Of a stretch of DNA of 64,000 bases, positions 45,122 to 53,363 are shown piece after piece. Where the stretch lies: contig FCOD02000001.1 in NCBI GenBank assembly GCA_001544655.2, positions 248,001 to 312,000 on the forward strand, read 5' to 3'. Numbering within the stretch: the first letter of the stretch is position 1; each line of letters begins with the position of its first letter. The notes under the pieces are model-generated. The model ran no database searches, was not told the origin of the DNA, and saw nothing but the letters and a program-made list of their open reading frames with translations. This stretch comes from Caballeronia turbans (GTDB taxonomy: Bacteria > Pseudomonadota > Gammaproteobacteria > Burkholderiales > Burkholderiaceae). Position numbers and translations under genes: made by a program.

Positions 45122-46482
45122 GCGCCGTGCGTCGCGTCCATTTCGTGCCGCGCTCGCTCTTCGCGCGCAACATCCTGTTGCTGGTCGCGCTCGTCGCCGT
45201 GAGCCAGGTATGCGCGATCGCGGTGCTGCTGCACTTCATCCAGACGCCGCGCATCGAGCGGGCGGCGGCGACGTTCGCAAGCTACATCGTCACGCTCGAC
45301 ACGCTTTTGCAAACAACGCCACCCGACGCCGCGCAAACAGTCGCCGCGCACCTCGACCTGCGCCGCGACTTGCCCGCCGGCGCGCACGAGACGGCGCCGG
45401 GATCGCGCTTGCGCTTCTATCAAACGTATCAGCGTCAGACGTTCATCGAGAGCCTGCGGCAGCACTTGCCCGCCGGCATGCTCGTGCGCTGGCAAGGCGG
45501 CGAAACGGCCGACGACGGCCAGCAACGCTTGTGGATCCGCGCGCATCTGTCGGGCGAGCCGCGCTGGCTTGCGTTGCCGGTGCCCGAAGCGGCACACGAC
45601 GACGGCCTCGTGACCGCCCTCCTTCTGTCGCTTGGACTCGGCGCGCTCGCGTTCGCGACGGCCTATGTGATCCAGCGCCACCTGAACCGCCCGCTCGCGC
45701 ATCTCGCCGATGCCGCGCGGCTCGTTTCCGCGGGCGGCGAGCCGGGCGTCCTGCCGACGGACGGCCCCACCGAAATCGCGCAAGTGAGCGGCGCGTTCAA
45801 CCGCATGACGGCCGCGCTGAAGGAAGCCGAAGCGACGCGCGCGCTGATGCTCGCAGGCATCTCGCACGACATCCGCACGCCGATGACCAAGCTGCGCCTC
45901 GCCATGGCGATGTCCTCCGTGCCTGCGAAGGATGCGGCGTTCGCGGCATCGGCGGAGGGCTATCTCGACACCATCGACACGATTCTTCAGCAGTTCATGG
46001 ATTACGCGGGCAGCGGCGCGAAGGAGACGCCCATCGTCGGTGATCTGAATGCGCTGATCGCCAGTCTCGCTGCCGATTTCGCGGGACTGGGACACGAGTT
46101 CGCGCTCGATCTCGGCCACATCGAACCGTTCCCGTTTCGCCCGATCAGCATGTTGCGCATGCTCATGAACCTGATGCAGAACGCGGTGCTGTACGGCGTG
46201 ACCGGGCTGGAAGTGCGCACGTGGACCGACGCGCGGGCGAATGCCGCGTGCATCGTGATCGCGGATCGCGGCAAGGGACTCGGCGAACAGGATCCGGAAG
46301 CGCTCAAGCAACCGTTCAAACGCGGTGGCGGCGAAGGCCAGCCGAAAGGCACGGGCCTCGGTCTCGCGATCGTCGAGCGCATCGCGCGGCTGCATGGCGG
46401 CACGCTCGAGCTGCGCGCACGCGAAGGCGGCGGAGCGGAATCGCGCATCGTGCTGCCGCTTTCCGGCGCGGCGGCGAGCTGA
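45118..46482 (+). CDS. Sensor histidine kinase (EnvZ-like)
   Basis: 454 residues with a GTG start overlapping the regulator stop. Membrane helices are at about 17-40 and 163-185, with a ~120-residue periplasmic sensor between them. HAMP (about 186-238) leads to the H-box AGISHDIRTPMTKLRL with phospho-His250. The catalytic part has NLMQNAVLY (N box), IADRGKGLG (D/G1) and GTGLGLAIVERI (G2). It phosphorylates the paired OmpR-type regulator. The small exported EF-hand-like protein encoded upstream may contribute to sensing. Confidence 0.95.
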   Translation: MSAVRRVHFVPRSLFARNILLLVALVAVSQVCAIAVLLHFIQTPRIERAAATFASYIVTLDTLLQTTPPDAAQTVAAHLDLRRDLPAGAHETAPGSRLRFYQTYQRQTFIESLRQHLPAGMLVRWQGGETADDGQQRLWIRAHLSGEPRWLALPVPEAAHDDGLVTALLLSLGLGALAFATAYVIQRHLNRPLAHLADAARLVSAGGEPGVLPTDGPTEIAQVSGAFNRMTAALKEAEATRALMLAGISHDIRTPMTKLRLAMAMSSVPAKDAAFAASAEGYLDTIDTILQQFMDYAGSGAKETPIVGDLNALIASLAADFAGLGHEFALDLGHIEPFPFRPISMLRMLMNLMQNAVLYGVTGLEVRTWTDARANAACIVIADRGKGLGEQDPEALKQPFKRGGGEGQPKGTGLGLAIVERIARLHGGTLELRAREGGGAESRIVLPLSGAAAS

Positions 46483-46484
46483 CG

Positions 46485-47876
46485 CTATTTCGTGGCGTGT
46501 GCGTCGTCGGGATCGGCGATTGCCTGCTTCGCGCCGCCCTCTTTCGCCGCTTGCGCCTGCTCCTCGACGACCGTCGATTCGCGCGCGAGCGGTGCGATCG
46601 CCTGCAACGGGACCATCGGCTGCGCGCGCGCGTTGACGCCGGCGGGACTCGGCTCGTTGTCGTGGATCAACGCGCGGATGCGCGGATAAATCTGCCGCTC
46701 CCAGCGCTTGCCGTTGAATACGCCGTAGTGCCCGACGCCCGTCTGCACGTGATGCGCCTTCAGGTACGGCCGCAGCTTGTCGCACAGATCCTGCGCGGCG
46801 AGCGTCTGGCCGACTGCGCAGATGTCGTCGCGCTCGCCCTCGACGGTGAAGAGCGCAGTGCGCCGGATCGCCGACGGATCGACCTTGCGGCCGCGCACTT
46901 CGAGTTGCTTCAACGGCAACGCGTGCCGCTGAAACACCGTATCGACGGTCTCCAGATAGAACTCCGCGGTGAGGTCCATCGTCGCGAAGTATTCCTCGTA
47001 GAAAACACGGATCACGTCGGCCTGAGCGGGATCGCCCTTCGCGCGCTGACGATGCATCTCCTCGAACGATTCGAGGTGGCGCGCGAGATTCATCGACATG
47101 AACGCGCCCAGTTGCATGAAGCCGGGATAGACGCGCCGCATCGCGCCCGCGAAGCCGAACGGCACCATCCCGATCAGGTTGCGCTCGAACCATTCGATCG
47201 GCTTGCTCTTCGCGAGCTCGTTTACGCGCGTGGGATTCACGCGGGTGTCGATCGGACCGGCCATCAGCGTCATGCTCGCCGGCTCAGCGGGATGCCGGTC
47301 CTCGGCCATCAGTGCGACCGCCGAGAGCGCCGCGACGGTCGGCTGACACACCGCGAGCAGATGCGCGCCCGGCCCGATCGTTTCGATGAAGTCGATGATG
47401 TGCTGCACGTACTCGTCGAAGCCGAAGCGGCCGTGCATCAGAGACACGTCGCGCGGATTGCGCCAGTCGGTGATATAGACGTCGTGGTCGGCGAGCATCG
47501 TGCGCACGGTGCCGCGCAGCAACGTCGCGAAGTGGCCCGACATCGGCGCGATGAGCAGCACGCGGGGCTGCGCAACGGCCACATCGGCCTTGCGGAAATG
47601 CAGCAGGTCGCAGAACGGCGTGCGCGCCGTCACCTCTTCCACGACGCGCATCGGCTGGCCTTCGACGTCCACTTCCGCAATACCGAACGCCGGCCGCGCG
47701 TGCGTGAGTCCGGCAAGCTCGATCAGTTCGCAGATCGCGTTAAGGCCGCGGCCTTGCGGCGTTGCGCCGATCTCCTTCCAGACCCGCAGCGCGCCGCCCG
47801 CGAGCGAGGCGGCGTGGCGTATCGGCAGCATCGAATCGGACCAGGCCTGATAGCCCGCGTAAGCAAAGGGATTCAT
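46485..47876 (-). CDS. phaZ: Intracellular polyhydroxyalkanoate depolymerase
   Basis: 463 residues of the PhaZ a-type intracellular depolymerase family. The N-terminal region (MNPFAYAGYQAWSDSMLPIRHAA) and the lipase-box-like LLAVCQPTVAAL, with nucleophile Cys177 in place of Ser, are diagnostic; Asp (ERDDICAVGQT) and His (GVGHYGVF) of the triad follow. It degrades native PHB granules to 3-hydroxybutyrate. The C-terminal extension (about 40 residues, charged) is longer than in some relatives. A phasin-like gene lies about 5 kb downstream, so PHA genes here are dispersed. Confidence 0.94.
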   Translation of the reverse strand: MNPFAYAGYQAWSDSMLPIRHAASLAGGALRVWKEIGATPQGRGLNAICELIELAGLTHARPAFGIAEVDVEGQPMRVVEEVTARTPFCDLLHFRKADVAVAQPRVLLIAPMSGHFATLLRGTVRTMLADHDVYITDWRNPRDVSLMHGRFGFDEYVQHIIDFIETIGPGAHLLAVCQPTVAALSAVALMAEDRHPAEPASMTLMAGPIDTRVNPTRVNELAKSKPIEWFERNLIGMVPFGFAGAMRRVYPGFMQLGAFMSMNLARHLESFEEMHRQRAKGDPAQADVIRVFYEEYFATMDLTAEFYLETVDTVFQRHALPLKQLEVRGRKVDPSAIRRTALFTVEGERDDICAVGQTLAAQDLCDKLRPYLKAHHVQTGVGHYGVFNGKRWERQIYPRIRALIHDNEPSPAGVNARAQPMVPLQAIAPLARESTVVEEQAQAAKEGGAKQAIADPDDAHATK

Positions 47877-48085
47877 CTCTCTTGCACGCGGGCCGCGCAT
47901 GCGTCGAATTGGAGCAACGAAACAAGGCAATACGTATGCCAGTCGACCGTGGCGACGGCTCACCCGACCGAGCGACTGGCATACCCTTTGCACCGCTACC
48001 GTTCACGAGCGCGTTTTGCCGCCTTTCGGTGCCCGCACGCGCCGCGCTCGATCCGTCTTGGTGCACGACGCGCGAGGAGAACCTC

Positions 48086-48739
48086 ATGGCGAACGCCACG
48101 CTTACCATCAGCAGCAAGAACTATTCGTCCTGGTCGCTGCGCGGCTGGCTGCTCACGAAGTTCAGCGGACTGCCGTTCGAGGAAGTCGTGATGCCCGCGG
48201 ACGATCCCGGCGCGCGCGCCGAGCTGCTGCTGCTCTCGCCATCGATTCTCGTTCCGTGTCTCTTTCACGATGGCATCAAGGTCTGGGACACCCTCGCGAT
48301 CGGCGAGTATCTGAACGAAGTGCGCCCCGGCGCCCGCCTGCTGCCGAAGGAACGTGCCGAGCGCGCGCATTGCCGGGCGATCTGCGGCGAGATGCATTCG
48401 GGCTTCGCCGCATTGCGCTCCGCCTTGCCGATGAACCTCAAGGCGCACTTTCCCGGCTTCAAGGTGTGGGCGCGCGCGCAGACCGACATCGAGCGCATCG
48501 TGACCATCTGGCACGAGTGTCTCGCGCAATACGGCGGTCCGTATCTTTTCGGCGAACGCACGTGCGCGGATGCGATGTTCGCGCCGGTCGTCACGCGCTT
48601 CGTCACCTACGACGTAAAGCTCGACGCCGATATCGTCGCGTACGGCGAGCGCATTCTCGCCATGCCGGAAATGCGCCAGTGGATCGCCGATGCGCAGCAG
48701 GAAGCCGAAGAGATCGACGAACTGGACGTCGAATTCTGA
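48086..48739 (+). CDS. Glutathione S-transferase
   Basis: 217 residues. The thioredoxin-like N-terminal domain begins LTISSKNYSSWSLRGWLLTKF and includes the glutathione-binding SPSILVPCLFHDGIKVWDTLAIGEYL segment; the helical C-terminal domain follows from about 90. The ATG has GAGGAGA upstream and is preferred over upstream in-frame codons that would antisense-overlap phaZ. It conjugates glutathione to electrophiles. The Crp/Fnr gene lies 77 bp downstream. Confidence 0.93.
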   Translation: MANATLTISSKNYSSWSLRGWLLTKFSGLPFEEVVMPADDPGARAELLLLSPSILVPCLFHDGIKVWDTLAIGEYLNEVRPGARLLPKERAERAHCRAICGEMHSGFAALRSALPMNLKAHFPGFKVWARAQTDIERIVTIWHECLAQYGGPYLFGERTCADAMFAPVVTRFVTYDVKLDADIVAYGERILAMPEMRQWIADAQQEAEEIDELDVEF

Positions 48740-48816
48740 ACGTCGCGCCGCAGACGCACCGGGTTTTCCTTTCCTTCATCCGTGAACCATACTGAGTCTG
48801 TAGGAGGAAACCCGTC

Positions 48817-49524
48817 ATGGAACCGTCGATCCACCCAGACGCCTCGGTCAGGCGCGCCGCGCCGACGCTGCACGTCCGCTTCTCGGACACCGACGCCATT
48901 CCGTTTCCGACCCGTACCGTCGAGCGCGGCGACGCGCTTTATTGCACGGGCGAGCCGCTGCGCAGCCTCTATACGGTGCAAGGCGGCTGCTTCAAGGCCG
49001 TCGCGACGTATCCCAGCGTCAGCGACGACAGCGCTCCGCACACGCAGGTCACGGGTTTTCACTTCGCGAATGAAACGCTCGGCCTCGACGGGGTGTGCAC
49101 GGGGCGGCACGAAAGCGACGCCATCGCGCTCGAGCCAAGCGTCGTGCGGATCATGCCGGTCGGCATACTCGAACCCCTGTGCCGCGAGTACGCGGCCATG
49201 CAGCACGAGCTGCTCGCGATCATGAGCGCGGAAATCGTGCGCGCGTCGCGTCTCGCGCTGATGCTCGGCACGATGCCCGCGCGCGAGCGCGTCGCCGCGT
49301 TCCTGCTCGATTTCTCCGAGCGCCTCGACGCGTGCACTGCTCCAGCCCGCGAACATGCGAACGAACTGATCCTGCCGATGACGCGTTCGGACATCGGCAG
49401 CTATCTCGGACTCGAACTGGAAACCGTGAGCCGCATGCTGTCGAAGCTGCAACGCGAGGGCGCGATCGGTCTCAACGGGCGGCAAGTGCGCATCGTCGAT
49501 CGCACGATGCTCGAACACCACTGA
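48817..49524 (+). CDS. Crp/Fnr-family regulator without an FNR Fe-S cysteine cluster
   Basis: 235 residues. A cyclic-nucleotide-like beta barrel (about 35-120: VERGDALYCTGEPLRSLYTVQGGCFK) is followed by the long dimer helix (AMQHELLAIMSAEIVRASRLAL) and the helix-turn-helix LPMTRSDIGSYLGLELETVSRMLSKLQREG, whose ETVSR matches the FNR-type recognition helix that reads TTGAT-type half-sites. The N-terminal cysteines needed for oxygen sensing by FNR are absent, so the signal differs. AGGAGG lies before the ATG. Confidence 0.92.
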   Translation: MEPSIHPDASVRRAAPTLHVRFSDTDAIPFPTRTVERGDALYCTGEPLRSLYTVQGGCFKAVATYPSVSDDSAPHTQVTGFHFANETLGLDGVCTGRHESDAIALEPSVVRIMPVGILEPLCREYAAMQHELLAIMSAEIVRASRLALMLGTMPARERVAAFLLDFSERLDACTAPAREHANELILPMTRSDIGSYLGLELETVSRMLSKLQREGAIGLNGRQVRIVDRTMLEHH

Positions 49525-49548
49525 CGAACGTTCGTCGATTTTCCCGGA

Positions 49549-50538
49549 CTACGCGCGGACCGTCAGCACCGCCGCGCCCGTGAGCCTGCCTTCGCGAAGA
49601 TCGGCGAGCGCGCGGTTGGCTTCGCCGAGCGGATAAGGTGTCGTGTGCAGATCCAGATGAAACTGCCCGGCGATGTCCATGAACGCGCGCCCGTCCTCGC
49701 GCGTGAGATTCGCCACCGACATGACGCGGCGCTCGCCCCAGAGCAGGTCGTACGGAAATGCAGGAATGTCGCTCATGTGGATGCCGCCGCACACCACGGC
49801 GCCACCCTTCGCGACCGCCTTGAGCGCCGCCGGCACGAGCGCGCCGGCCGGCGCGAAGATGAGCGCGGCGTCGAGTTCGTCGGGCGGCGTTTCGTCGCTG
49901 CCGCCCGCCCAATGCGCCTTCAGAGTGAGCGCGAGCCGTTGCGCGGCGGTATCGCCGGGACGCGTGAACGCATAGACCGAGCGACCCTCATGGTTCGCCA
50001 CCTGCGCGACGATATGCGCGGCCGCGCCGAAGCCATAGATGCCGATGCGCTGCGCATCGCCCGCCATCGCGAGCGTGCGATAGCCGATGAGTCCCGCGCA
50101 CAAGAGCGGCGCCGCTTCGACATCCGAATATCGCTGCGGCAGATGCAGGCAGTAACGTGCATCTGCGACGACGCGGTCCGCATAACCGCCGTCGATCGTA
50201 TAGCCCGTGAAGCCGGGTGTATCGCATAAATTCTCGCGGCCCGCTGTGCAGTAGCGGCAATGTCCGCACGTGTGACCCAGCCACGGCACGCCCACGCGAT
50301 CGCCGGGCGCGAAGCCCGTCACGCCGTCGCCGAGTCGCGCGACCGTCCCGACGATCTCGTGCCCCGGAATCACCGGCCGCTTCGGATGCGCGAGCTCGCC
50401 GTCGATGACATGCAGATCCGTTCGACACACGCCGCACGCATGGACGTCGATGAGCAGTTCGCCTGCATGCGGCGTGGGATCCGGCAGGTCGAGCATCTGT
50501 AAAACGGGGGCATTGCCGTCGAAAACCATTGCGCGCAT
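49549..50538 (-). CDS. Zinc-dependent alcohol dehydrogenase
   Basis: 329 residues of the medium-chain family. Catalytic zinc ligands are seen in HACGVCRTDLH and GHE (IPGHEIVG), structural zinc ligands in TCGHCRYCTAGRENLC, and the Rossmann motif in RIGIYGFGAAAHIV. It oxidises or reduces alcohols/aldehydes with NAD(P). An AGGAGA ribosome site precedes the ATG. It converges with the Crp/Fnr gene (stops 24 bp apart), a pairing that suggests but does not prove joint control. Confidence 0.94.
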   Translation of the reverse strand: MRAMVFDGNAPVLQMLDLPDPTPHAGELLIDVHACGVCRTDLHVIDGELAHPKRPVIPGHEIVGTVARLGDGVTGFAPGDRVGVPWLGHTCGHCRYCTAGRENLCDTPGFTGYTIDGGYADRVVADARYCLHLPQRYSDVEAAPLLCAGLIGYRTLAMAGDAQRIGIYGFGAAAHIVAQVANHEGRSVYAFTRPGDTAAQRLALTLKAHWAGGSDETPPDELDAALIFAPAGALVPAALKAVAKGGAVVCGGIHMSDIPAFPYDLLWGERRVMSVANLTREDGRAFMDIAGQFHLDLHTTPYPLGEANRALADLREGRLTGAAVLTVRA

Positions 50539-51123
50539 GGATACGTCTCCTGAGTTCGTTGCTACTGCATGCATGCCGTTCGATATTGCAGCGCAGCGCT
50601 TTTGTTTTAGCGCGCATCGGCGCAGCGCGTGTGTCGGCGTCGCCGTGGGGCGCGCGAGGCCGACGTGGTGCACATGTGCACGACCAACGAGCGTCGTTCT
50701 AGCCCCCAATCGCCCGATGATGCGCCGCATTCATCGAGTTGGACTCAGGCCCACATGCGTCGATATGCCTCCGATGCTTGTCTCCAAAGCGTCAGATTGT
50801 CGTACTAAACTCAACCCATGCAGTGCCGATGTGAAAGTGCGCGGCGAACATGTTTCGGCATCGGTCTTGCTTTATCGGTTCGACTGTCTTTGCTGTTGCG
50901 GCACAGCAAGTTTCAGAGCGCCTCGGCGATGGAACCCATTACATGCGCCGCGCTTAAAACTTATCCGCCGCGCGCAGTTCGAACCTTGATCGCGGTCTCC
51001 GCAGACCGCGCTGTAACGCCTCAACAATACGCGCGGTGCAAGCCGCCATTCAACCGACGGCGCTCATGGCCAGCGCGAAAGCGCTGAGCGTCTCGTCCAT
51101 CGAATCGTTTCATGGAGGATGAC
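50539..51123. other. 585-bp intergenic region with a 14-bp palindrome
   Basis: No gene is supported here. A perfect palindrome GTGCACATGTGCAC at 50668-50681 lies about 130 bp upstream of the alcohol dehydrogenase start and extends as an imperfect dyad (TGGT...ACCA). No promoter is clear. Confidence 0.4.
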
Positions 51124-51498
51124 ATGCGTATCACGGTCAAGCTGGATGGCTTCGAAGGCGCTCAATCGGCGGCTTTCGCCATCCTGTGGCTCGACAAGGA
51201 AACCCGCCGCTGGTCGCGCGAGGGTCACCAGGCGGTGGAAGTGCCGGACTGGGGCGGCCTGCGTTCGGGAAAGAACGGCACGATGATTTGCGGCCAGAAA
51301 GTCGGCGACCCGATCTGCGTGCTGGAGCGCCTCGACGTCGACGCACCGGATGGTCCGAGCGAAGGTCTCGCGGGGCGCGTGCTGTGGTATGCGGACGGCG
51401 CGGCGACGAAGAGCACCGGACGCTGGCACGTGCAGTGCATCGACCGCGAACAGATCAAGGCGGAGCACGGCGTTTTCGCCGGCGAAGAGGGAGGCTGA
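51124..51498 (+). CDS. DUF3564 family protein
   Basis: 124 residues starting MRITVKLDGFEGAQSAAFAILWLDKETRRWSREGHQAV. The length and pattern fit DUF3564, which appears largely confined to Burkholderiaceae. GGAGG lies 7 bases before the ATG. No membrane segment or signal peptide; the function is unknown. Confidence 0.85.
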   Translation: MRITVKLDGFEGAQSAAFAILWLDKETRRWSREGHQAVEVPDWGGLRSGKNGTMICGQKVGDPICVLERLDVDAPDGPSEGLAGRVLWYADGAATKSTGRWHVQCIDREQIKAEHGVFAGEEGG

Positions 51499-51513
51499 TC
51501 TGAACGCGCAATC

Positions 51514-51705
51514 TCAGGGCTCGTCGCCCGGCAACGGCGTAAGCATCACGACGAACGACGCAGCCCCGATGAGAATTGCGAGCACGCCGTAGTACATCAC
51601 GGCCGTCTCGTCGAAGAGCAGGCCGCGCAGCGCCGCATCGATGCCGCCCAGCGTCACGAACACGGCGCCCAAGGCCGCGACAATGCGCCCTTCACCCCTG
51701 ATCAT
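51514..51705 (-). CDS. Small two-helix membrane protein
   Basis: 63 residues with two predicted membrane helices (GRIVAALGAVFVTLGGIDAAL and VMYYGVLAILIGAASFVVML). A GGGAGAAC ribosome site precedes the ATG. No family is recognised; it converges with the DUF3564 gene. Confidence 0.7.
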   Translation of the reverse strand: MIRGEGRIVAALGAVFVTLGGIDAALRGLLFDETAVMYYGVLAILIGAASFVVMLTPLPGDEP

Positions 51706-52049
51706 GATGTTCTCCCGACCGTCGGGCGGCGCCGGCCCGACTCACCGCATCGCGCTCGTGTCGATGTCGCGCCGCCATGATTCATGGTCGTTTGCGCGGC
51801 TCGGCATGGCTTGACCTGTATCAACCTCGCCAGTACTCCGCTGCGCCGCCTCGTCACGCGCGCCGGGCTGCGCAAGAAAACGCCCGTTCTGGTGTTTTCC
51901 CTTGCCCGTTTCCAACGCTTATATTGGTAGTATCAGGTGCCGGCTGCAGGTTGGCATGATTTCGCGGACGGCGCATGCTGCTCGGGCCATCCTCGCCTTT
52001 GCCCGCAAGAATGGCTCGCATTCGACCGACAGAATCCTGGGGAGGCACG
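51706..52049. other. 344-bp intergenic region
   Basis: No gene or clear regulatory element seen. It separates a divergent small membrane-protein gene from the phasin gene. Confidence 0.4.
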
Positions 52050-52472
52050 ATGAATCAAAATTTCAGCGACCCGTTCAGCCAGTTTGCCGCCATGTTCCAG
52101 CAGTACCAGCTTCCAGGGTTCGATGTCACCGCGATCATGGAATCGCGGCGCAAGGACGTCGAAGCGCTCGCGGCGACCAACCGCGTCGCGTTCGGCGGCA
52201 TGGAAGCGCTGCGCGACAAACAGGTCGAAATACTGCGCCGGACTTTGAGCGATCTGGAAACCATCGCAAAACAACTCGCCAACACGTCGACTCAACCTCC
52301 GTTCAATGCCAATGAAGTCGTGCAACGCGCGCTGCACAACGCACTCGCCGACATGCAGGACATCGCGCGCACCACTCAGCAGACCCAGGCGGAAGCCTAT
52401 GCGCTCGTGAGCAAGCGAATGGAAGACGCCCTGAGGGAACTGAAAGCTTCAATCGAGAAGCCCAAGACCTAG
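52050..52472 (+). CDS. Phasin family protein
   Basis: 140 residues, mostly helical, with FSDPFSQFAAMFQQYQLPGFDVTAIMESRRKDVEALAATN at the start and a long amphipathic helix (QKQ-rich segment, then VQRALHNALADMQDIARTTQQTQAEAYALVSKRMEDALRELK). This fits the phasin family that coats PHA granules, though it is shorter than PhaP (about 190). A GGGGAGGC ribosome site precedes the ATG. Confidence 0.88.
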   Translation: MNQNFSDPFSQFAAMFQQYQLPGFDVTAIMESRRKDVEALAATNRVAFGGMEALRDKQVEILRRTLSDLETIAKQLANTSTQPPFNANEVVQRALHNALADMQDIARTTQQTQAEAYALVSKRMEDALRELKASIEKPKT

Positions 52473-52543
52473 CCTCGCGCGTCCTTGACGAGGCCCGGCC
52501 TCCGGCAATGGCAAGCCGCGTGCGCGGCGAGCGGAGGTGCGTC

Positions 52544-53356
52544 ATGCAATTCGATGAATTCGCGGCGTTCGAGAAGAACGGCTGGGAGCATGTTGTCCCC
52601 TCGTACGAGGATTACTTTGGAAGGCTGACCGTTCAGTCGCATCCCGCGCTGCTCGATGCGCTCGCAGTCGGTCCGGGTACGCGCATGCTCGATGTCGCCG
52701 CGGGCCCCGGCTATCTCGCCGCGGCGGCGATCGAGCGCGGCGCGACCGCGGCGGCCGTCGATTTCTCCGCGTCGATGATCGCGCATGCGCGCCAGCTTCA
52801 TCCCGAGATCGAATTTCAGATCGCCGACGCGGCCCATCTCCCGTTCGACGACGAAAGCGTCGATGCCGTCGGGATCAGCTTCGGCATGCTGCATTTTCCC
52901 GAGCCCGAACGCGCACTCGGCGAAGCGGCGCGCGTGCTGCGCGCGGGCGGCCGCGTCGCGTTCACGGCGTGGGCGCTGCCTGAGCGTGCGGTCGGCTTCG
53001 GCATGGTGCTCGACGCGATCCAGCTTCACGGCAAGCCCGATGTCGGCATGCCGCCCGCGCCGCCTTTCTTCCGTTTCAGCGATCCCGGCGAATGCGTGCG
53101 CGTGCTGACCGAAGCGGGCTTTGTCGATGCGCGCGCCGTCGAAGTCGAGCAGACCTGGCATCTCGTGCTGCCCGAAACGCCGCTCGACGGATTGATGCAC
53201 GGCGGCGTGCGCATGGCGGCGCTGCTGCGCGCGCAGTCGAGGAGCGCGCTCGCCGCGATCGAGCAGGAAGTGAAAACGCGCGTGAAGGCCTACACGGCGC
53301 ACGGCGAGCTGCTCATCCCGATGCCTTGCGTGCTGGCCTCCGCGATCAAGCCCTGA
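52544..53356 (+). CDS. Class I SAM-dependent methyltransferase
   Basis: 270 residues. The SAM-binding motif I is MLDVAAGPGYLAAAAIERG, followed by AVDFSASMIAHARQL (motif II) and VDAVGISFGMLHF. It belongs to the UbiE/Methyltransf_11 type. GGAGGTG precedes the ATG at 52544, so the longer in-frame start at 52508 is rejected. The substrate is unknown. It follows the phasin gene by 71 bp on the same strand. Confidence 0.92.
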   Translation: MQFDEFAAFEKNGWEHVVPSYEDYFGRLTVQSHPALLDALAVGPGTRMLDVAAGPGYLAAAAIERGATAAAVDFSASMIAHARQLHPEIEFQIADAAHLPFDDESVDAVGISFGMLHFPEPERALGEAARVLRAGGRVAFTAWALPERAVGFGMVLDAIQLHGKPDVGMPPAPPFFRFSDPGECVRVLTEAGFVDARAVEVEQTWHLVLPETPLDGLMHGGVRMAALLRAQSRSALAAIEQEVKTRVKAYTAHGELLIPMPCVLASAIKP

Positions 53357-53363
53357 GCCGCTG

